From Ochromonas danica (taxonomy: Eukaryota > Sar > Chrysophyceae > Chromulinales > Chromulinaceae), in contig VKHL01000061.1 in the NCBI GenBank assembly GCA_015146655.1, positions 1-64,000 of the forward strand: DNA of 64,000 nucleotides. Direction: 5' to 3'. This document shows positions 1 through 10,087 of the stretch, in pieces. Position numbers and translations under genes: made by a program. Every line of letters begins with the position of its first letter. Position 1 is the stretch's first letter. The notes beneath the pieces were generated by a model. It searched no databases and was not told the DNA's origin. It saw nothing but the letters and a program-made list of their open reading frames with translations.

Positions 1-74
<74 letters not shown>
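1..74. repeat. (GT)n microsatellite
   Basis: Uninterrupted GT dinucleotides run from the window edge to position 74. They lie inside an intron of the partial gene that follows: the intron ends with the acceptor ATTAATAG at position 90. The 'Val-Cys' reading frames through the repeat are artefacts. Confidence 0.95.
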
Positions 75-75
<1 letters not shown>

Positions 76-90
76 GGGATATATTAATAG

Positions 91-1219
91 GAATCTACTT
101 CGCGAATGCACTGCTGCAGCACTTGGATCAACTGCTAGCACAGCCATCGCCATCCTCCTATTCTTTTCCTCTCCTCGACCACATCCACTCTGAGGAGGTC
201 TTCTTGGACTCCGTGCGTCGCTCTGACCTCGAGGAGGCGAGCAAAGTGGAGAAGGCTCTGCGCTGCATCACCTCCTCGCAGACCAAGTTCTGGCGTGACC
301 GCGTGCAGCAAAGCGTTCACAAACTACTCTGCCTACTCTTTGCAACCTTTTACAAGCCGATCGATCCATCTTTCTCTGCGCGTGGAGGTAGTAATGGCAA
401 TAGCAGTAGTGGGATCTTACACCCCGCGGCAGGGGGAGGGGGAGGAAATAGTGTGGCGATCGAGGAGGTGCTAAAGCATCGCCAGTGTGAGCCGAAGTAC
501 ATCCTCGTCTTTCTCGACCTCGCCGCCGCGTATACTCCCGCCATCTACCTCAATTGGTTCAACAACTTCATGGTTTGGTCCTACCCCAAGCAGAACGAGC
601 GATTGAATATGTTATTAGCGCGATGCCGCCAGTTACTACATCCTTCTACTACAGCCACCCCCGCGTCTGCAACAGACGACGATCAAATCGCACAGCCGCC
701 TGCTTTGTCATCTGCGTTGGAGAAGTGGATAGTGTCGAACAGAAAGCGCCGGCTGAGTGAAGCAGAAGTGCAAACCCCACGAAAGGTAAGGCGTTGTCTC
801 TCATGCGCGTCACTGTTACCGCTCACTGTCTGTGTGTGTGTGCTCAGAGTGAAGAGGAGGAAGAAGGAGGGCGATCTTCTCTCATTCAGTTGCGTCCTGC
901 TGTGGAAGTTCTTCCTCTGCGAATTGGCAAACATAGTCAACTGGAAACGAGTGATTCCGCCCATCTAGACATGCTCGCCACCACGACTGTGTCAGCTGAT
1001 CCTCAGACCCCAGTAATGGAAGAGGAGGACGATGACCGCTTCGATAGTGCGCAGAAGAAAAAGGTCAAGCACGCGCTTGTTCCCAGGAAGCTTACTCGCT
1101 TCATTCTCAAAGAAGACGATCAGGTGCATATTGGAAAGGTGCTGGAAGCCTATGTCTTCGATGATCCCGAGCGCTTCTTGACCTTCTTGCGGGCTTTTTC
1201 CAAGCGAGTTCAGGAGTGA
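91..1219 (+). CDS. Unknown family A protein (5' part outside window)
   Basis: Exons 91..785 and 848..1219 (62-nt GT-AG intron, phase 0); earlier exons lie before the window. The first visible exon starts in phase 1 after an AG acceptor with IYFANALLQH, which aligns to LGIFFANAIL in the paralogue at 40652-41986. Shared family blocks follow: a WRDRVQQSVHKLLCLLF block (WRER..IRSLLCLLF in paralogues), a YLNWFNNFMVW block, and a C-terminal HIGKVLEAYVFDDPERFLTFL block. A Gly/Ser-rich loop around 385-450 separates the first two. No catalytic motif is recognised. Four members occur in this window and none resembles a family I can name, so the function is unknown. The gene structure is well supported by the paralogue alignment. 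Confidence 0.75.
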
Positions 1220-1506
1220 TTCGGAAGCGAAGCAATAGATGTCTTGCATGACGCTAGGCTAGTGAGAAAGGGGGCGCAAAATGGTGTATATATATTAACA
1301 AGAGGTCATTCTCATCGCGATCGTTGTAACATCTGAAGGGAAGTTCCGGGTATCAATTAGAGTATACTTACTGACTAGAGGTGTACAAAGAGAGAACATC
1401 AACGCATTCAACAACACTATCTAACACATTAGGGAATCCTACACGACTTATTACATCATCATCATCATCTATAGTAATTTGTACAAACAGAGAGCGACAC
1501 ACTGAG

Positions 1507-2289
1507 TTATCGATACGTTACCTCACCATTCAGAAGCACACGATACATGCGATTGTTGTTATCCAGGTAAACTGTCATTACCGTGGACATGATAACTTCT
1601 GTCAATGAGGTCGACAGTCCCACCACCATACAGTCACGAATTAGCTCCTGGCTGAAGATTCGAGTTCCTTTAATCTGACTTTGCATGACGAGCTGGCTGC
1701 CAGGTTGGTTGATCTGTCGATGAATCTCCGTCTGACTCACCTGACAAATGAAGTCTGCTGTAGAGTTTACCTCTCTGCCAACTATGCTGATCATGTTGTC
1801 CAGGCCCTCAGAAGTGAGAATCGGCAGCAATCTGCGGGCCGAGTTGTCTTGGCAGAAGTCCAAGAGAGAGCAGCTCCTCGCCGCGAACTGAGTGAAGAAC
1901 TGCGAGATAACCTTCTCATCCACAGAATTAAAGGCATTGACCATCATGGTCGGGAGCAGACGGCGGATGTCTCTCTTTAGAATTGGCGGTATGCGATGCA
2001 CGAGGCGGCGCATTCGCTTTTTAGGTTTAGCAGGATCCAAGTCGAGGGAATCGTCCAGAGCTGCGATCAACAAGAAATCTTCTTCCTCTTCCATCTCTCT
2101 GAAAATTCCTTTTCTTTTTCTGAATCACATTGTGCTTATTTAGCACAGCACAGAACAGAACAGGGACTTGGTAAGTATGTCTCACCTGGGAAATATGATG
2201 TCCTGCAATAATGGCATTTCTTGACATCCTTGCTGCAGCAGGACCAGATCATTCTCATTTTTTCTCTCTTGGGTGGTAATCTCTTCCAT
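1507..2289 (-). CDS. Unknown family B protein, copy 1
   Basis: Exon 1 is 2186..2289 and exon 2 is 1507..2098, giving about 231 residues. The donor is GTGAGA (phase 2). The acceptor is TTTTCAG at 2099-2101, or an in-frame ATTCAG 21 nt upstream, which would add seven residues. Exon 1 begins MEEITTQERK, comparable to MEVMELTALI in copy 3. The core block reads KRDIRRLLPTMMVNAFNS, then ISQFFTQFAARSCS and a C-terminal YLDNNNRMYRVLL. A basic patch (KPKKRMRRLVHR) precedes the core. No known domain is recognised; the basic patch would suit a nuclear or nucleic-acid role but that is a guess. It is the first of three tandem copies on the minus strand and is the most diverged. Confidence 0.7.
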
Positions 2290-2465
2290 GTTGGTCGTGT
2301 TCTGTTTTATATTTTTGATGACTATTAGATGCTGAATGAGGTGGCGGCAGGACAAAAGTCCTCTTTCTCTCTCAACAAAATCATATTTTCGCGGGTGCAA
2401 TTCTCTTGTTTCGCTGCCTCTGCACCGGAAATATCGCAAGGACCGGTGTGATTGGGGGAGTGGGG

Positions 2466-2494
2466 GAGTTAGGGTTAGGGTCAGGGTTAGGGAG
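2466..2494. repeat. Short interstitial telomere-like repeat
   Basis: Four TTAGGG-like units with one interruption (GGGTCAGGG) lie in the spacer between family B copies 1 and 2. TTAGGG is the common telomere repeat of stramenopiles and many other eukaryotes. The tract is far too short to be a chromosome end and no subtelomeric array surrounds it, so it is either chance or a relic of end repair. Confidence 0.5.
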
Positions 2495-2599
2495 TGTGGG
2501 GGCCTTTCAGCCTTTGCATTGACTGTCAGAATGCGCGACACAATGACTTGAGTAGCGGACTTGATGAGCCGAAAACAAAGGAAACTGCATGGGCTGTGG

Positions 2600-4168
2600 A
2601 GGGGTTAACTAATCATTCCGTTGAAGACCATATAACAACTCCTCAATAATATGGATGTGTAATGTGCGCTGTTGTGTCAAATGTGTCAAATTCTCTACAC
2701 TGCCAAAGGATGGAATGTGAAGCACAAAGACCATGTCAACAGAGGTACCCAGAGTTAAACTAAATTTCGATTAATGACTTCACCTCTATAACTGGGCTTC
2801 ATCATCACAGAAAAGTACAAAACTAGCAAAATTAGGTGAATAACAAAATAAAACGAAATTCGTCGATCGGAACTGCATAGCAAAATACTTGCCAAAGCAT
2901 GCCTATCTAGCGATACTCGGCCTGGCCACGTAGCAGAATTCGATAGATGCGATTGTTGTTATCTAAAAGCAGCGTACAAGTGCTCTTCATCTCCAATTGA
3001 ACGAACGAGTTATCACAAGGAACGATTCTAATCCCTCCAAAGTCGTTAAGCTTGGTGGCTCGAATGTCGCTCTCAAGCACAAGTTTGCTTCCAGATTGAT
3101 ACAGCTCACGGCGGATCTCAGCACGATTGACCTGGAAGACCAAATCCACCGCGGGTACTACTTCTTCCACCAATTTACCGATCACATTATCGATTCCTTT
3201 CGATGTCAATCGGGGAAGTGCCAATTGTATTCCAAGATCTTCTGTCAAGTCCCAGAAAGAGCAGCTCCTCGTTCCAAACTGAATGAAGAACTTCGAGATA
3301 ATGTCACTGTCCAAGGAGTTGATCGTATTCGCGAGCATGGTAGGGTAGATTCGACGAATGTCTCTCTTGAGGATGGCTGGCAGCGGATGAGCCAGTCGGC
3401 GACGTCTTTTGGAGAACTTTATTGGGGATAGATCCACATCATCTTCCACTTCAGACACCATATCAGAGCTAAATTCAATTGTTGCGGCCGAGTAGTCAAT
3501 ATTATGACTGTTGAGGAACGTGAGAGACGACAACAACAAACACAACAAGATAAGATGTATCTCACCAGTTTTGAGGAGAGAACTCATCTTCAACAAGAGG
3601 TTTTTCTTCTTCTCTGATCAACCCAGTCCATTCAGTCACTTCCATTACTTTATTTTGATGTGCTTGTCTTCTCTCTCTTTGCTGCACTTTGCGCTCTGTT
3701 TTGATGACGGCATGCATGAAATCTCTACTTTTCGTGGTTATAACTCAGAATTCTTGCTCGATTTGACCAACCAGCGATTAGTTCTTTCTCTTCCAACAAC
3801 ATGCAACACGATAAATGTCTTGGCTCAGGTTTTAAGTAACCCCGACTTGATGCATGGGCTGTTAGAGACATTCCTTTGAAGACCATGTAACAACGCATCT
3901 GTAATACCAGTATGGACGTGTAATGTGCGCTGTTATGTCAAGTTCTCCACACTGCCAAAGGATGGAATGTGAAGCACAAAGACCATGTCAACAGAGGTAC
4001 CCAGAGTTAAACTAAATTTCGGCTAATAACTTCACCTCTATAACTGGGCTTCATCATCATAGCAAAGTGCAAAACTAGCAAAACTCAAAACTATGTAGAT
4101 GAATAACAAAGTAAACGAAATTCGTCGATCGGAACTGCATAGCAAAATACTTGCCAAAGCATGCCTAT
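2600..4168. repeat. Recent tandem segmental duplication (unit 1,262 bp)
   Basis: The stretch from about 2620 through family B copy 2 (2907-3645) recurs almost unchanged from about 3870 through copy 3 (4169-4870). The offset is 1,262 bp at the two stop codons. Spacer landmarks such as ACAGAGGTACCCAGAGTTAA and the coding regions match with only scattered substitutions, so the duplication is young. The 600-bp spacer 2290-2906 otherwise shows no gene. Confidence 0.85.
2907..3645 (-). CDS. Unknown family B protein, copy 2
   Basis: Exon 1 3566..3645 and exon 2 2907..3507 flank a 58-nt intron (GTGAGA...CAACAG, phase 2), giving 226 residues. The first exon encodes MEVTEWTGLIREEEKPLVED, matching copy 3. 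An alternative ATG frame reading into the intron (starting MLKMSSLLK, with an apparent signal peptide) is rejected because it is intron sequence. The core KRDIRRIYPTMLANTINS, FFIQFGTRSCSFWDL and LLLDNNNRIYRILLRGQAEYR region is nearly identical to copy 3. An acidic stretch (SEVEDDVDLSP) is followed by a basic one (KFSKRRRR). Function unknown. Confidence 0.75.
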
Positions 4169-4870
4169 CTAGCGATACTCGGCCTGGCCACGTAGCAGAA
4201 TTCGATAGATGCGATTGTTGTTATCTAAAAGCAGCGTACAAGTGCTCTTCATCTCCAATTGAACGAACGAGTTATCACAAGGAACGATTCTAATCCCTCC
4301 AAAGTCGTTAAGCTTGGTGGCTCGAATGTCGCTCTCAAGCACAAGTTTGCTTCCAGATTGATACAGCTCACGGCGGATCTCAGCACGATTGACCTGGAAG
4401 ACCAAATCCACCGCGGGTACTACTTCTTCCACCAATTTACCGATCACATTATCGATTCCTTTCGATGTCAATCGGGGAAGTGCCAATTGTATTCCAAGAT
4501 CTTCTGTCAAGTCCCAGAAAGAGCAGCTCCTCGTTCCAAACTGAATGAAGAACTTCGAGATAATGTCACTGTCCAAGGAGTTGATCGTATTCGCGAGCAT
4601 GGTAGGGTAGATTCGACGAATGTCTCTCTTGAGGATGGCTGGCAGCGGATGAGCCCGTCGGCGACGTCTTTTGGAGAACTTTATTGGGGATAGATCCACA
4701 TCATCTTCAACTTCAGACACCATATCAGAGCTAGATTCAATTGTTGCGGCCGAGTAGTCTAGATCCATATCATGACTGGTGTTGAGCAATGTATTTTGAG
4801 GAGAGAACTCATCTTCAACAAGTGGTTTCTCTTCTTCTCTGATCAACGCAGTCAATTCCATCACTTCCAT
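4169..4870 (-). CDS. Unknown family B protein, copy 3 (intronless)
   Basis: One open frame of 233 residues starting MEVMELTALI. It is almost identical to copy 2 from SAATIE onwards, including the SEVEDDVDLSP acidic segment, the basic KFSKRRRRRAH segment and the KRDIRRIYPTM core. Where copy 2 has a 58-nt intron, this copy has only about 18 nt, coding TLLNTS, which resemble the two intron ends joined together. This makes it the derived form of the duplicated pair. The upstream neighbour, the DUF1350 gene, is divergent with about 190 bp between start codons. Function unknown. Confidence 0.78.
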   Translation of the reverse strand: MEVMELTALIREEEKPLVEDEFSPQNTLLNTSHDMDLDYSAATIESSSDMVSEVEDDVDLSPIKFSKRRRRRAHPLPAILKRDIRRIYPTMLANTINSLDSDIISKFFIQFGTRSCSFWDLTEDLGIQLALPRLTSKGIDNVIGKLVEEVVPAVDLVFQVNRAEIRRELYQSGSKLVLESDIRATKLNDFGGIRIVPCDNSFVQLEMKSTCTLLLDNNNRIYRILLRGQAEYR

Positions 4871-5057
4871 TACTTTATTTTGAAGTTGCTCATCTCTGTC
4901 CTCTCTCTTACATCATCTCTCTCTCTCTCTCTCTCATCCATTTTGATGACTGCCTGTAGAGATTGACGCAGTGGCGGAAGAGACCAAACCTGCACTTTCC
5001 GTGGTTATAACTCAGAATTGTTCAACCAGGCTGTGCTGGGGGGAATTTCTTTTCTCC

Positions 5058-6332
5058 ATGATGACTTGGTATTGGTGTTGTCTCTTCCTCATCTTGCTTT
5101 CCTTTCAGGAGTATGAAGGATATCTGATGCGATTACACTCTCTTCCACCTCGTGGAGGGATGTCACTGAAGAAGTGGGAGAGTGGTAATTCTGTGGTGGA
5201 TGATCTCCAGCGTTGGTACGAGATGGAAGGATGCCTTGTCCTGCTGCCATCGGAGCGAGTGCCACGCTCTATTATTCACTTTATAGGAGGTTTTGTGGCA
5301 GGCTCTTCGGTCCAGGTGGCGTATTCTGCTTGCCTATCCTATCTCGCTAAAGCAGGCCACCTCGTCATTGCCACGCCCATTCCAGCTGTCGATCTCAATC
5401 ACACCAAAGTTGCTCGAGAAGCCATTCTGTCCTTCTCCACTTGTTATAGTCGTCGTATTCGCCCTCTGTTGGGCAATATGGCGGATGAGGTGCTAATAAT
5501 TGGGTTGTCGCACTCTCTGGGGGGCAAGTTGACTGTGCTGGCTCACTCAGATCGCTCTTTGAGACATCTCATTCCCCGCAATACAGCGAACATCTTCCTC
5601 AGCTTTAACAACTTCGGACTTTTGGATAGTCTGGATTCCAGTAGACGAGTCACTGCAAGAGTAAGTCCAGCTGTGCGAGAAGTGGCGCTGGGAAAGCAGG
5701 CGTTGCCTGATGCTTCGTCCTTCTCGCCTCCTTCCTCGTCATCAGATAAGAGACTTACGGCTGCTTCTAGCGGAATGGATAACATTGAGAATTGGTCGTC
5801 GCTGGTTTCTGATCTAGCTGGTGGGATCTCTGATTGGTTGGGTTCTTCTCAAGTGCAGGGAGTTGCCAAAGGAGTCAGCCGCTTGGCACGTGAGCTGGGC
5901 CTCGACTTGGACTTTCAACCCTCCCCAAGGGAGACATGGAAGCTTCTACTTGAAGGATACAATGTCCATACGAACTATTTGATCCGCTTTGATGAGGATG
6001 ACTTGGATCAGGCGCAGCAAGCCTTGCCTTTCTTTGCTCAGAGAGGCTGCGAAGCTCATCTTCTCAATGTGAAGGGTAACCATCTCACCCCCAACACTCT
6101 GTTTCTTCCTCTCTCCGCCTATGAAACGGAAGAAGATTATCGCAAAGATCAAGAACAGGATTTGCAGTTCGTGCAACTGTTAGCTGCCCTTTGTGGTAAT
6201 CTGGCTGATGGTGTAAACGGAGAAGAAGTCTGCCGACGCGTTGCATATCTTCCTGCAAGCATTAATCCTCCGCCGAGTGAACAGAAAAGCACCAATAAGC
6301 AGATCAGCAGATGGGATAGTGACAACTATTAA
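5058..6332 (+). CDS. DUF1350 family alpha/beta-hydrolase-like protein
   Basis: About 424 residues. The start chosen is the first ATG (5058); the open frame extends upstream to a GTG at 4971. The N-terminus (MMTWYWCCLFLILLSF) looks like a signal peptide, consistent with plastid or secretory targeting. DUF1350 features are an IIHFIGGFVAGSS strand-loop, LIIGLSHSLGGKL (nucleophile-elbow-like GxSxG at the SHSLG) and a late GNHLTP motif carrying a candidate His. The family is known from cyanobacteria and plastid-bearing eukaryotes; its substrate is not established. A Ser/Pro-rich insert lies around 5720-5760. A CTTTCAG before GAGTATGAAG could be an intron acceptor, so the first residues are less certain. 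Confidence 0.75.
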   Translation: MMTWYWCCLFLILLSFQEYEGYLMRLHSLPPRGGMSLKKWESGNSVVDDLQRWYEMEGCLVLLPSERVPRSIIHFIGGFVAGSSVQVAYSACLSYLAKAGHLVIATPIPAVDLNHTKVAREAILSFSTCYSRRIRPLLGNMADEVLIIGLSHSLGGKLTVLAHSDRSLRHLIPRNTANIFLSFNNFGLLDSLDSSRRVTARVSPAVREVALGKQALPDASSFSPPSSSSDKRLTAASSGMDNIENWSSLVSDLAGGISDWLGSSQVQGVAKGVSRLARELGLDLDFQPSPRETWKLLLEGYNVHTNYLIRFDEDDLDQAQQALPFFAQRGCEAHLLNVKGNHLTPNTLFLPLSAYETEEDYRKDQEQDLQFVQLLAALCGNLADGVNGEEVCRRVAYLPASINPPPSEQKSTNKQISRWDSDNY

Positions 6333-6539
6333 GAGTTTCTTGGAGAAGGCATTGTAGATTTCACAGCAAAACTCAATTCACAGCCAGGAAGAGATTAGTG
6401 GCTAAGAGATGTCATATATAGTACTAAAGATTAAATTTATCATGCATATGTTTACGAACATACGATTCGTATCTTTCTAAGTGTTTTACCTGTTCCAGCT
6501 CGGCTGGAGCGATGTATTCAGCTGTCGATACTTCACCAT

Positions 6540-6690
6540 ATTGAAGATGCGATTGTTGTTATCCAGGTAAACCGTCATTACCGTGGATATGATATGATAA
6601 CTTATGTCAATGAGGTGTATATTACCACCGCCATACAGTCACGCATTAGCTCCTCGCTAGAGATTGAAGTTACCTGTTCAAGGTGCCCGT
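6540..6690 (-). pseudogene. Family B relic (fourth copy, C-terminal fragment)
   Basis: The stretch ATGCGATTGTTGTTATCCAG followed by GTAAACCGTCATTACCGTGG matches the 3' coding part of copy 1 (about 1549-1670) with a few substitutions. It also carries a short extra repeat of ATGAT, which breaks the frame, and diverges in the middle. No upstream core block (KRDIRR...) is present. It lies downstream of the DUF1350 gene on the same strand as the other family B copies. I read it as the decayed end of a fourth tandem copy. Confidence 0.75.
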
Positions 6691-7006
6691 CGTCTCGCTC
6701 TTGTAGCTGCTCAACATAACGGGGCAATAATATCATTTTAGTGTGTGGATCTTATTAAGCAAGTCTGTCTCTCAATTCAATCGCGCTTCATGAGATAGAT
6801 AAAGCCCCTTTCCAAAAGACAGAACAGTGTGCTCGATATCGACTATCATCTGTTAAGAGTTGACATGAAGGTTATTCGTGGGATTGCGTCCAATCTACAG
6901 CGTTGGTTGCAATGAAGTCCTGCTCGGAGATCTTCGCTCGTGTGCGCCTAAGCAAGCAATTTCGAAATTCAGCTAATCATAGAAGACACAGAAGAGATAT
7001 GAAAAC
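6691..7006. other. Intergenic spacer, no gene seen
   Basis: Apart from the family B relic, the 6333-7006 interval holds no supported gene. Its right end may contain a last exon of the SNAPC4-like gene: a GTGAGT donor coincides with that gene's stop codon and an AG at 6953 would open a 25-codon tail ending TQSHE. Confidence 0.4.
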
Positions 7007-8213
7007 TCACCTCTGATTGTACTGTGAGGGTAGAGGCCTCTTGCATTTCTTCGGGCCTCTTCTGTTGCGATTGTTGTTGTTGATATCCCCAGACACTTCC
7101 CCTTCCTGGACTTTGATGGCAAGCCACTTCCTGCGAACCGATTTATCAGTTCGCCCTGGTAAGTGTTGAGCTATTTGAGCCCATTTACCCTCTCCAAGTC
7201 TATCTACAAGCTCTTTCAAACGCACAATCTCATCCTCGGAATACTCAGCGAAGCATAGACTGGGATCGACTTGGTTGCACCATTTCTCTCGCACTTGAAC
7301 ATCATTTCTAATTCAGATTATGATGTCAGCCAAAATGATGGTAGATATAAAAGGATAAGTTTGCTTACTTTCCCGGCACTAGTTTTGCAAGTGTCGTCCA
7401 TTTCCCATTCCATTCATTGCGACTGACTTGATCACCTGACACGGACGTCTCTTCTCGCTCTTCTGTACTGTTTTCATTTCCTGCATTACACGGAATTTCA
7501 CAAGCAATAGCAGCAAGGAGGAGTGCACGATTGTCTTGGTTAGTCCATGGCCCAGCGATGATGTGGTCTTGACTCCAAGGGCGATGGCGGAAGCGATCAG
7601 AGCATTGAACACTAGTCCGACCCGGTAGATGCGACGCAATGGTTTGCCATTTATCATCTCCGTATTGCTTCACCAGATCATTGAGAAGCTGGTCCTCTTC
7701 CTTCGTCCATTCGCCCACTTTGGAGAGGTTGGGATTGAGCGCTTGTTGGTAGTGCCGCAGGCAGTCCATGGGGCTCCGACCCGTGCCCAGCTCCTCCGCT
7801 ACTTGACTCCAATAGTGTTCCTTGTACAGTTTGACCAGTCTAAGCAGTTTCTTCTCCTCCTCGCCTGTCCATGGCTCACTGCTTGTCTGCAGGGAATTGT
7901 GGTGGAAGGAGAAGCATTGGAAGGCTGACTTCGATTTCAGCTGCTCGCTGACTGACTTCCAGTCAATCTGACCATCTGGAGCTTCTTGAGTAAGATTGGT
8001 CAAGTCTTGTAACTGTGAGACCTCGTTGTCTGTCCAGGGAATGGCTCTATTGAGATCATAGGGGTCGAAGGATAGCAAGTCTAGCTCATCTGAATAGACG
8101 AAGGACTCTTTACCCTTCCGAAAGTACAATGAGTTTCGAGGAAGAAAGACAGGGTCATCAGAGACCTTGGCAGGGGAGAGTGGCGCTAACCAGGACGAGG
8201 AAGAAGTCATCAT
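7007..8213 (-). CDS. SNAPC4-like multi-Myb-repeat protein
   Basis: Exon 1 7369..8213 and exon 2 7007..7307 (61-nt intron, phase 2) give about 381 residues. Consecutive Myb/SANT repeats are visible from their tryptophans: AIPWTDNEVSQLQDL, PWTGEEEKKLLRLVKLY...HYWSQVAEELG, EWTKEEDQLLNDLVKQYGDD with WQTIASHLPGR, a GPWTNQDNRALL repeat with a longer insert, and YSEDEIVRLKELV with WAQIAQHLPGR. Four and a half to five repeats in series is the signature of SNAPC4/SNAP190, the DNA-binding subunit of the snRNA promoter complex; other multi-Myb regulators (CDC5, Bas1-type) are possible. The splice junction restores KNDVQVREKW, a good repeat ending. The stop overlaps a GTGAGT, so a further 3' exon is possible. 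Confidence 0.75.
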
Positions 8214-8477
8214 TGAATTTCCTCACTCTGGACTATATACCCAGATCTCTAGAATCTGTCCTTTTGGTCCTGCATTACTGGTTGGATGGAAATACTACTA
8301 GTATAGTTCATCAGGGGAAAGAAGATATTTACTTCTATGAGTCCAGAAAGTACGGAAAAACGGATAAAAACATTAGGACTAACTGCTGGTCTAGCACAAA
8401 TTAAAATTGTATTACTATCTTACACACTGGCACTGGCACTGACACTGACAGTTACATACAGGGAGAAATAACGTTCT

Positions 8478-9847
8478 TTATTTCTTCTTCTTGTCTTTCT
8501 TCTTCTTGGCTTTCTTGGCAGCAGCTTCTTCTGCAGCCTTGCGCTCTTCTTCTCTTTGTTGTTCCATCAGACGACGACGTTCCTCAGCCTCCTCTTGTAA
8601 ACGCAAAATTCGCATTTCCTCGTTCATGCGAAGATCCTCAAAGCGTTGCTCTCGCCGCTCTTGTAGCCACTTCTTCAACTCCACCTCTTTCTTGCGGTTC
8701 TATAGCAACACATAATTAGCAGTGCATCCTAAACAAAGGTGGTAGCTGTGGCAGTGGTAAACGAAGTCGCTCACCATCTCCTCGTCCTCTGCTCTCTTAC
8801 GCTGCTCTCCATGAAGCTGGTCCAACTTCCTCCTTTGTCGTTCGTTTGCTTCGTATTGGGCGAGGTTAGCATCAAGTTTATCCACTATTCTCCTCACATC
8901 TCCGACATCGATGGCATTGTGTCCAATATCACAGAAAAGCAATGTGTCGTTCATCTCCAAGGCGGAGGCCAGAACTTGTCCCCCTTGGATCGGGATCCCT
9001 GTTCGCCACAGATTCAACGAAGTCAACGTCCGATTCAACTTGAGCGCTTGAGAAAGAGTCGCCAGACCGGAAATGTCGGTGTCACTGGCGATGGGGTTGG
9101 AGTCCAGAGAGAGGTAGACCAGCGAAGAGTTGCTGGCCAGACACTCTCCGAAGGCTGCCGCTGCCTTGCTGCCCAGCTGATTGTTGTCCAATTCAAGCTT
9201 CTTCAAGGTTGAGTTTCTTTTGAGAATGCGGGCCAAATAGGCCCCAGCGTGGTCATTGAGGTCGTTGCAAGAGAGGTCGAGGCAGGTGATGGTGTCATTG
9301 ATCCACATCGCCTTGGCGAGCGACCTCGCGCTGATCGACGAGATATCAATACGCAAGGAAGCACCCACGGCGTTTTCTTTCACTAACTCGATCATCATAG
9401 CGACTTGATGGTTGCGTGCCAACTCGTCCTGCTCCTCTTGAAGAGATTTCTCCATGTCCAGTCGGCGTTGACGCAAACCACGCTGTTGGGCATCGCGACG
9501 AAGTTGTTCACGTCGTCGAGCACGTCGCTGTTCAAGATCGTTTTTAAATTCCTCGTCAAAAGCTTTCTGCAAGAGCTCTCTGTCCGTGTCCTGGAAGCCC
9601 GTCGTCTTCAACCCTCTTTTCTCGAGCTACAAGTCCCAGCCAGAGTCAGACCAAGTTACAAAGGGGTGGCTCATCACTCAGAAGTTACCTGATAGTAGAC
9701 CTCACTGAGCATGAGGGTGTTGGCATTCTCGGGAGTGCCCAGCGCGGAGTCATCCTCCTGCTCCTCGACTACCATGTGATTGACATCCAGAGCTATGTTA
9801 CGAAGTCCCTCGAACTCTTCATACTCTTTCATCAAACGATTACTCAT
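8478..9847 (-). CDS. Leucine-rich-repeat protein with coiled-coil ends
   Basis: Exons 9689..9847, 8775..9626 and 8478..8699 (introns 62 and 75 nt, both phase 0) encode 410 residues. The start MSNRLMKEYEEFEG is the first ATG of the short first exon. A charged helical segment (LQKAFDEEFKNDLEQRRARRREQ region) precedes ribonuclease-inhibitor-type LRRs such as ITCLDLSCNDLNDHAGAYLA, LKKLELDNNQLGSKAAAAFG, LVYLSLDSNPI and LTSLNLWRTGI. The last exon is a Glu/Arg/Lys helix ending in a lysine-rich tail. This layout is common among ciliary or cytoskeletal LRR proteins, but no specific orthologue is claimed. It is divergent from the P5C-reductase-like gene across a 241-bp spacer containing the TTCCATGGAA-type palindrome. 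Confidence 0.82.
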
Positions 9848-9944
9848 TTTTTGATCTCAAATCTCTGCTCGCAAGCACTGCCAACTCCTGTCACGCCCTC
9901 TCTGTACAACAAACCTCGCCCATGACATCAGAAACCGCCAGACT

Positions 9945-9967
9945 ATTCCACTGGAATCCATGGAATT
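9945..9967. promoter_or_regulatory. Palindromic element, site A (putative)
   Basis: Two overlapping imperfect copies, ATTCCACTGGAAT (9945-9957) and AATCCATGGAATT (9955-9967), sit between the divergent LRR and P5C-reductase-like genes, 98 bp and 121 bp from the two start codons. They resemble the exact palindromes at 18749, 42169 and 54862. The regulatory role is inferred only from the recurrence in divergent promoters. Confidence 0.4.
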
Positions 9968-10087
9968 ACCTGGCTCAGATAGCTAGATTCCAAATCTAGC
10001 AGGGCAGAGATGGTTGTCCTTGTCTGCTATCATCACTTCACCCACCTCTTGTTCTTCTTCTTCATCATCACCATCATAGTATTCACC

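Noticed and set aside
3-90. Poly(Val-Cys) protein start
   Set aside because: Translation of the GT microsatellite within an intron.
2466-2494. Chromosome end at the telomere-like repeat
   Set aside because: Only about four units with an interruption, with genes on both sides.
3508-3565. Signal peptide in family B copy 2
   Set aside because: The hydrophobic segment is intron sequence; copy 3 and copy 1 support an upstream first exon.
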